Assembly: GCA_937989675.1 (NCBI GenBank)
Contig: CALKRK010000042.1
Span: forward strand, 1-47,296
DNA: 47,296 nucleotides
Direction of reading: 5' to 3'
Source: an uncultured Arenicella sp.
Lineage (GTDB): Bacteria; Pseudomonadota; Gammaproteobacteria; Arenicellales; Arenicellaceae
The notes beneath the pieces were generated by a model. The model was not told the origin of the DNA. It made no database searches and saw nothing but the letters and a program-made list of their open reading frames with translations. Positions 42,874 to 47,296 of this stretch are shown here, one piece after another. How positions within the stretch are numbered: position 1 is the first letter of the stretch; each line of letters starts with the position of its first letter. A program made the position numbers and the translations under genes.

Positions 42874-43764
42874 GTGTGTACTCAACTAGTTATGAAGCTA
42901 ATTCCAATTTGCAAAACAACATTACGTAGGTGGCAGTCTTTAGCCATACTCGTTGTAAGCCTGTGCACTATAGCATCCGCCGAGGCTGCGCCTGAAGCAA
43001 CGCTAATCTCTTACTGGAACTCTAGCGACGCGAGTAGCCAAGATGCTGTAGACCACAGCCAGTGGCAAACACTGCTAGATAGGTATTTGGATACCGCGCA
43101 TCAAAGTGGTATTAATCGTTTCAATTACGCCGCCGTGTCGGCCGACGATATTAAATTGCTTGATCAATACTTAGCGTATTTACAAAATCTTGATCCAAGA
43201 AAATTAAACCGCGCTCAACAATTTGCCTATTGGGTAAACCTATACAATGCCAAAACAATCGAGTTGGTAACACGCGCCGTGCAAACAAGGGGGATAACGA
43301 CAATTAGGCAAATTAGGTCCAATTACCTATGGCCTGGCCCCTGGCGAATGAAAACACTTGAAGTTGCAGGTAAAGATCTCAGCTTAGATAATATTGAGCA
43401 CGGAATACTAAGACCTATCTGGAAAGACCACCGTATACACTATGCCGTTAATTGCGCCAGCATTGGCTGCCCGAACCTATTACCAACGGCGTTCACGGCA
43501 CTGAACTCTGAGGGACTGCTAGCAATCGCAGAAAAGGACTTTCTCTCTCACCCAAGAGCCGCCACTGTAAACGGTAATAAGCTCGTCTTATCGAAACTCT
43601 TTAGCTGGTACGGCTCCGACTTCGCTGCCGATACTGAAAAGCTTGTCGGTTATGTCGGCCAGTTTGTTAATCTTGAGATGGCCGTTGGGGAGTATGACGT
43701 ATCCTATTATTATGACTGGAAATTGAATTCTCAAGATTCGCTTAGCAGCAAAACCTCCGATTAA
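42874..43764 (+). CDS. DUF547 secreted protein, copy 1
   Basis: 296 residues from a GTG at 42874 (GAGG about ten bases upstream); the ATG at 42892 is the alternative. Signal peptide ends near ...SAEAAP. DUF547 features: FAYWVNLYNAKTIELV, the basic-aromatic IRSNYLWPGPW, LSLDNIEHGILRP, then the cysteine signature AVNCASIGCPNL with C194 and C199, and ending FSWYGSDF. The domain is uncharacterised; its paired cysteines suggest a catalytic or metal role. Followed 125 bases later by a divergent paralogue. Confidence 0.88.
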   Translation: MCTQLVMKLIPICKTTLRRWQSLAILVVSLCTIASAEAAPEATLISYWNSSDASSQDAVDHSQWQTLLDRYLDTAHQSGINRFNYAAVSADDIKLLDQYLAYLQNLDPRKLNRAQQFAYWVNLYNAKTIELVTRAVQTRGITTIRQIRSNYLWPGPWRMKTLEVAGKDLSLDNIEHGILRPIWKDHRIHYAVNCASIGCPNLLPTAFTALNSEGLLAIAEKDFLSHPRAATVNGNKLVLSKLFSWYGSDFAADTEKLVGYVGQFVNLEMAVGEYDVSYYYDWKLNSQDSLSSKTSD

Positions 43765-43898
43765 TCAGTAACTTGAATATAATCAACATTTCTCATAATC
43801 ATGGACAAATTGTAGTTTATGGCTTGCAACATAGTTTATAAATTAGGTATGTTAGTCAGGTATAAACAAGGGCAATGTTTTAAATAGGGTTGGGAATT

Positions 43899-44735
43899 AT
43901 GGGTAGCTCATACAAAAGTCGCATTCGAGTGCGCAAATCATTCATTTCTTTTCTTCTAGTTTTTGTTTGGCTGCAGGTCGGCCAAGCTCCGGTTTTAGCT
44001 GCGCCAAAAGCAAAGCAAATTGACTTTTGGAATGACTCAGAAGAAGAAAGTGGCCTAAAGATTGATTACTCAGCTTGGGACTCATTACTGAAAAAATTCG
44101 TTATTACAGACCACCCTTCACGGCTCAATCGCTTCGACTATGAGTCTGTTAGTGAAGGCGATAAGCTAGCACTTGATGGGTTTGTAGACTACATCCAGAA
44201 AATGGATCCAAGGCAATTGACCAAACAACGTCAAAAAGCCTATTGGTTAAATCTATTCAATGCCGGCCTGATTCAGCAAGTTCTTAAATCAGAGCCCGAA
44301 GATTCAATCAAGGATATCAGTGGAAATCTGTGGAAAAGAAAACGCTTTTACATCGCTATGCAAAAGATGTCACTCGATGATGTTGAACATGGCGTGTTAA
44401 GGCCTATTTTTAAAGACCCGAGAATTCACTTTTCCTTGGTCGCTGGCACAGTTGGCTCAGCAAACATATTGCCAGTCGCGTTTACTGGAGACAATGTAGA
44501 ACAACTTATTGAAGAAAATACCAAAGAATTTTTATCGCATAGCCGGGGCGTGAGAAACGACAATGGCAAGCTTGTACTCTCAAGAATTTTCAATTGGTAC
44601 CAAGCTGACTTCGGTGGGAATTTTGAAGGCGTGAAATCGTTCATCAAACCTTATGCCCCGCAATCGTTGGCGCCAATTTTGATTGATGCCAGAAAGGCCA
44701 AATATCAATACGACTGGAGCCTAAACAAGCCTTAG
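43899..44735 (+). CDS. DUF547 secreted protein, copy 2, cysteine signature lost
   Basis: 278 residues from the ATG at 43899 (TGGGA upstream; a TTG at 43890 also possible). Signal peptide to ...PVLAAPKA. It is collinear with copy 1: KAYWLNLFNAGLIQQVL, ISGNLWKRKRFY, MSLDDVEHGVLRPIFKDPRIHF, then VAGTVGSANILPVAF and FNWYQADFGG. The two cysteines of copy 1 are A182 and S187 here (about residues 185 and 190 in the longer form). Everything around them is kept, so the fold is retained but the cysteine-dependent function is probably lost. Confidence 0.85.
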   Translation: MGSSYKSRIRVRKSFISFLLVFVWLQVGQAPVLAAPKAKQIDFWNDSEEESGLKIDYSAWDSLLKKFVITDHPSRLNRFDYESVSEGDKLALDGFVDYIQKMDPRQLTKQRQKAYWLNLFNAGLIQQVLKSEPEDSIKDISGNLWKRKRFYIAMQKMSLDDVEHGVLRPIFKDPRIHFSLVAGTVGSANILPVAFTGDNVEQLIEENTKEFLSHSRGVRNDNGKLVLSRIFNWYQADFGGNFEGVKSFIKPYAPQSLAPILIDARKAKYQYDWSLNKP

Positions 44736-44757
44736 TGTAATGCCAGAATGGGCGGCA

Positions 44758-45660
44758 CTAACACCAAGGAAACTCGCGGCTAACATCACTTAGCCAGTCA
44801 ACAAATAGACGAGTTCGAGTAGATAGATATCTATTTTGCGGATACATCGCGTAGATTCCTCGTTGAGGATATGTTTCGTACTGTGGAAACAGTTCAACCA
44901 GATCACCTGTTTTTAGGTGTGAGTGCGCACTAAAAATTGGCAATAACGCGACACCAATACCCCGTAAGCACGCTGCCAGTTGCATCTCCGCTGAATTGGC
45001 TGCGAAGCTTCGGTTAAATAAATACGTTTTCACCTCCCCATGATCATCCTTGTAGCGCCATTCTTCTCTTTGCGAATGCCGGCTGTAAACCACACCTGGA
45101 TAATCAGAAAGCTCATTCACTGACTTCGGTAACCCTCGTGATTCAATCAATTTCTTGCCTGCACACAAAACAATAGGGCACGGCGCTAGTTTTCTAGCAA
45201 TCAGGTTTGAATCTTGCAAGTGTGCTATTCGAACCACAATGTCATAACCCTCACCGACAACATCAACCCAGCGATCATTAAAATCGACTTCCAGCTCAAC
45301 GTCCTTATAGTGCTCGGCAAAAGCCGCAATAGGCTCAGTTAAAAACTGCGAGCCAAACGACATTGGGGCGTTTATCTTTAGTTTGCCTGTAGGGCAGGCT
45401 TTTAGATCTTGTATCTGCTTTTCTGCCTCATCTAAATCTTCCAGCGCTTTGCGGGCCCTGTCAAAATAAATCGCACCCTCTTCTGTCATCGAAACATGGC
45501 GAGTGGTTCGGTTAAGCAGCTTAACGCCAAGTTCGTTTTCCAACGATTGCACCTGTTTACTGATAGCAGGGCCAGTCATCCCAAGCGTTCGCGCCGCGCC
45601 AGCAAAACTTTCGTGTTTGACCACCTCTAAAAAAACACTAATTCTTGATACACGATCCAT
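44758..45660 (-). CDS. LysR-family transcriptional regulator
   Basis: 300 residues. N-terminal winged helix ISVFLEVVKHESFAGAARTLGMTGPAISKQVQSLENELGVKLLNR (family standard, broken over its helices) and a substrate-binding domain with APMSFGSQFLTEPIAAFAEHY and the GVALLPIFSAHSHL switch. It is divergent from DoxX and pirin genes, a frequent proteobacterial arrangement, and probably controls them. Ligand unknown; quinones or electrophiles are typical for this cluster. Confidence 0.94.
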   Translation of the reverse strand: MDRVSRISVFLEVVKHESFAGAARTLGMTGPAISKQVQSLENELGVKLLNRTTRHVSMTEEGAIYFDRARKALEDLDEAEKQIQDLKACPTGKLKINAPMSFGSQFLTEPIAAFAEHYKDVELEVDFNDRWVDVVGEGYDIVVRIAHLQDSNLIARKLAPCPIVLCAGKKLIESRGLPKSVNELSDYPGVVYSRHSQREEWRYKDDHGEVKTYLFNRSFAANSAEMQLAACLRGIGVALLPIFSAHSHLKTGDLVELFPQYETYPQRGIYAMYPQNRYLSTRTRLFVDWLSDVSREFPWC

Positions 45661-45763
45661 ATTAATAACTTTTAGGAACTAATCAAATAACAATATTGCA
45701 TATTATCATCCTCAATGGAACTGATATCGTGTCATCTCTATTAATCATTTCGAGGCAAAGACC

Positions 45764-46201
45764 ATGAATACTACCGAAACTAGCTCCATCAATAATCACG
45801 CTGCATTTATCACACGCGCATCATTGGGCGTTGTGTTACTCGCACATGGCTTACTTAAAATACTGGTGTTTACAATACCCGGCACCGTTGGATTTTTCGA
45901 GAGCCTAGGGCTCCCTGCTTTCGCCGCGTACCTGACCATTTTTGGTGAAGTTGTCGGGGGAATCGCGCTGATTCTGGGAATCTACCCGCGCCTAGTCGCA
46001 ATGCTAAGTTTGCCAATTTTAGCCGGTGCTGCTTGGGCGCATATTAGTAACGGATGGCTATTCAGCAATCAGGGTGGCGGCTGGGAGTTTCCGGTACTGT
46101 TGATCGCCTTAGCCGTTGCAGTTTCTCTGCAAAGCACAGGCAGTTTTGCTATTAAACGCGTGCCAGGTCTAGACAAGCTGATACCTGAGGCTCTCAAATA
46201 A
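45764..46201 (+). CDS. DoxX-family membrane protein
   Basis: 145 residues with four membrane segments; GAGG lies eight bases before the ATG. Typical DoxX features are RASLGVVLLAHGLLKI, FGEVVGGIALILGIYPRLVAMLSLPILAGA (split) and the closing LALAVAVSLQSTGSFAI. DoxX proteins are poorly understood inner-membrane proteins linked to redox and thiol stress. It precedes the pirin gene by 46 bases and is likely co-transcribed. Confidence 0.92.
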   Translation: MNTTETSSINNHAAFITRASLGVVLLAHGLLKILVFTIPGTVGFFESLGLPAFAAYLTIFGEVVGGIALILGIYPRLVAMLSLPILAGAAWAHISNGWLFSNQGGGWEFPVLLIALAVAVSLQSTGSFAIKRVPGLDKLIPEALK

Positions 46202-46247
46202 TAGGCTTCGAGGCCCTTTACCTAACTAACACCTTGAGGAAAAAACA

Positions 46248-46949
46248 ATGCTTACTCACTACCCGTATAAACAGCTGGGCCACGCCAATCATGGCTGGCT
46301 TGACGCTCGCCACCACTTCAGTTTCTCGAGCTATCAGAACCCCAGTCGCACAGGTTTCGGCACACTTCGAGTCATTAACGACGACATCATTAAAGCCGGC
46401 TCAGGATTCGATACGCATCCGCATAAAGACATGGAAATCATCACCTATGTGCGCGAGGGCGCCATTACCCACCGAGACAGCAATGGCAATGTTGGCCGTA
46501 CAAAAGCGGGAGACGTACAGGTTATGAGTGCGGGGTCTGGCGTATTTCATTCTGAGTTTAATCTGGAAAGTGAGGATACAAATATTTTCCAAATTTGGAT
46601 TGAACCGAATCGACTAAATGTTGAACCACGCTGGGACAGCCACCAGTTTCCGACTGAGGCTACTAACGACTCACTCATACCACTTGTCGCTGGCGATGAA
46701 ACGGCCCCGCTTTTCATTCATCAAGATGCCAGCATACATGCTGGATACCTAACTGAGGGAACCCAATTGAGGCACCCAATAAAACACCAGGCCTACATCC
46801 TAGTGTCAGAGGGAGCGCTCATGCTTGACGACATCACGGCTCACAAAGGCGATGGTTTAGAGGCCACAAACGTGTCTTCAATAACCATTAAAGCGTTGAG
46901 CGATGCCAAGATACTGGTGATCGACGTCCCGGAAAAAAATAGTCGTTAG
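46248..46949 (+). CDS. Pirin-family protein (YhhW-like quercetinase)
   Basis: 233 residues with TTGAGGA upstream of the ATG. The bicupin is evident: GHANHGWLDARHHFSFSSYQNP, FDTHPHKDMEIITYVREGAITHRDS, MSAGSGVFHSEFN (metal ligands H, H, E of HPHKDME and the later H of FHSEFN), and FQIWIEPNRLNVEPRW. Some pirins oxidise flavonols such as quercetin with a metal; physiological role here is unknown. Common partner of DoxX and LysR genes. Confidence 0.93.
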   Translation: MLTHYPYKQLGHANHGWLDARHHFSFSSYQNPSRTGFGTLRVINDDIIKAGSGFDTHPHKDMEIITYVREGAITHRDSNGNVGRTKAGDVQVMSAGSGVFHSEFNLESEDTNIFQIWIEPNRLNVEPRWDSHQFPTEATNDSLIPLVAGDETAPLFIHQDASIHAGYLTEGTQLRHPIKHQAYILVSEGALMLDDITAHKGDGLEATNVSSITIKALSDAKILVIDVPEKNSR

Positions 46950-47022
46950 CACTCTCGCGATATGCCAGAGAAGCAATAGGTGCGCTTTTATCAACAGAAC
47001 TACCAATCATCGCGCCGTCAGC

Positions 47023-47068
47023 AAGAGTCAGAGCTAATTTCACGTGGAGGTGTAACGCTCTGGCTCTT
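47023..47068. repeat. Stable 12-bp hairpin in the pirin 3' region
   Basis: AAGAGTCAGAGC/GCTCTGGCTCTT pair fully with one wobble; the 22-base interior has a smaller TTTCAC/GTGTAA stem. A second small hairpin CTTCTT/AAGAAG follows at 47074-47086. No T-run of terminator strength follows, so it could be a weak terminator or part of an RNA leader. Confidence 0.5.
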
Positions 47069-47172
47069 CTATGCTTCTTAAAGAAGAGTTTCTAACTACG
47101 AAGATTCGCTAAGAAACAATACCTTTGTAAGATTTTTTCTATTCGTCGACTTTAGACAATCTGTACAATTGT

Positions 47173-47200
47173 TTTACATTTCATAATTAATTTGTATAGT
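47173..47200 (+). promoter_or_regulatory. Candidate sigma70 promoter of the last gene
   Basis: TTTACA (47173-47178), 16 bases, TATAGT (47195-47200) with a TG before the -10 element. Confidence 0.6.
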
Positions 47201-47276
47201 AGTCATCAGTATCAAAAAATCATAATAAACTCGTTCATAAGTTGGGGCTTATCAGCTTCTTAGGAGAAAACGGATA

Positions 47277-47296
47277 ATGACGGATCACTCCACAAG
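47277..47296 (+). CDS. First codons of a gene cut by the window end
   Basis: ATG at 47277 with AGGAG about ten bases upstream and a clear promoter 77 bases before. Only MTDHST is visible, too little to name a family. Confidence 0.5.

Larger units (their letters stand above)
46950..47276. other. Intergenic stretch downstream of pirin
   Basis: 327 bases without a supported ORF. Contains a structured segment at 47023-47089, then an AT-rich promoter region for the next gene. Confidence 0.6.

Noticed and set aside
1-47296. CRISPR arrays, tRNA or rRNA genes, insertion sequences, prophage
   Set aside because: Looked for regularly spaced repeats, clover-leaf-like sequences, transposase-like ORFs and phage structural genes; none was seen by eye.

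Overview
The window looks like chromosomal DNA of a free-living, probably marine, gammaproteobacterium of moderate GC. The evidence is the gene families: a very large TonB-dependent receptor of the carbohydrate type, a sodium:solute symporter, a YghU-type thiol oxidoreductase, DoxX/pirin/LysR and ArsR/AHSA1 cassettes, and an iron-sulfur photolyase. Genus-level placement is not possible from sequence alone. There are no rRNA or tRNA genes, insertion sequences, prophage modules or CRISPR arrays that I could recognise.

Layout. 1-3.4 kb: the end of a DUF302 protein, a bile-acid:sodium symporter family permease, and a PAS-like/LuxR/alpha-beta-hydrolase fusion regulator. 3.5-7.5 kb: DAHP synthase, then a cell-wall cluster (BlaI-type repressor, M56-M23 membrane metallopeptidase, NodB-type deacetylase). 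7.5-18.6 kb: mixed housekeeping and stress genes (DUF1232, M28 peptidase, hydrolase, acyltransferase, AraC regulator, two tandem OmpA-like proteins, DUF4870, SRPBCC, two GSTs, ArsR-AHSA1-TfoX-like operon). 18.7-20.3 kb: a reverse transcriptase preceded by a structured region bounded by an 11-bp inverted repeat, which I interpret as a retron with its msr-msd RNA. 20.3-23.6 kb: DUF4345/TetR divergent pair, DUF3237, a beta-helix protein and a ferredoxin-like/CDGSH protein.

23.7-31.4 kb: an alpha-glucoside uptake and hydrolysis locus (SSS symporter, TonB receptor, LacI repressor, GH13 glucosidase). Two matching palindromes of the core TCTTAA-N4-TTAAGA, one before the receptor and one before the glucosidase, tie it together as one LacI regulon. 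31.5-37.6 kb: a compact minus-strand operon (secreted alpha/beta hydrolase, ABC ATPase, FtsX-type permease, OmpR regulator, histidine kinase) that resembles E. coli ybbA-ybbP with its neighbour tesA. 37.8-42.7 kb: fasciclin protein, FeS photolyase, and a DesK/DesR-like two-component pair divergent from a membrane protein, with a 10-bp-arm dyad in between. 42.8-47.3 kb: two DUF547 paralogues, a LysR/DoxX/pirin cluster, and the first codons of a further gene.

The strongest candidate for an undescribed system is the retron-like locus at about 18.7-20.25 kb. It has no separate effector gene next to it, a long N-terminal extension on the reverse transcriptase, and a HAxxH instead of the usual NAxxH motif. 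Secondary candidates are the LuxR regulator fused to a hydrolase domain that has lost its nucleophile, the BlaI/M56-M23/deacetylase wall-sensing cluster, and the DUF547 paralogue that has lost its conserved cysteines.
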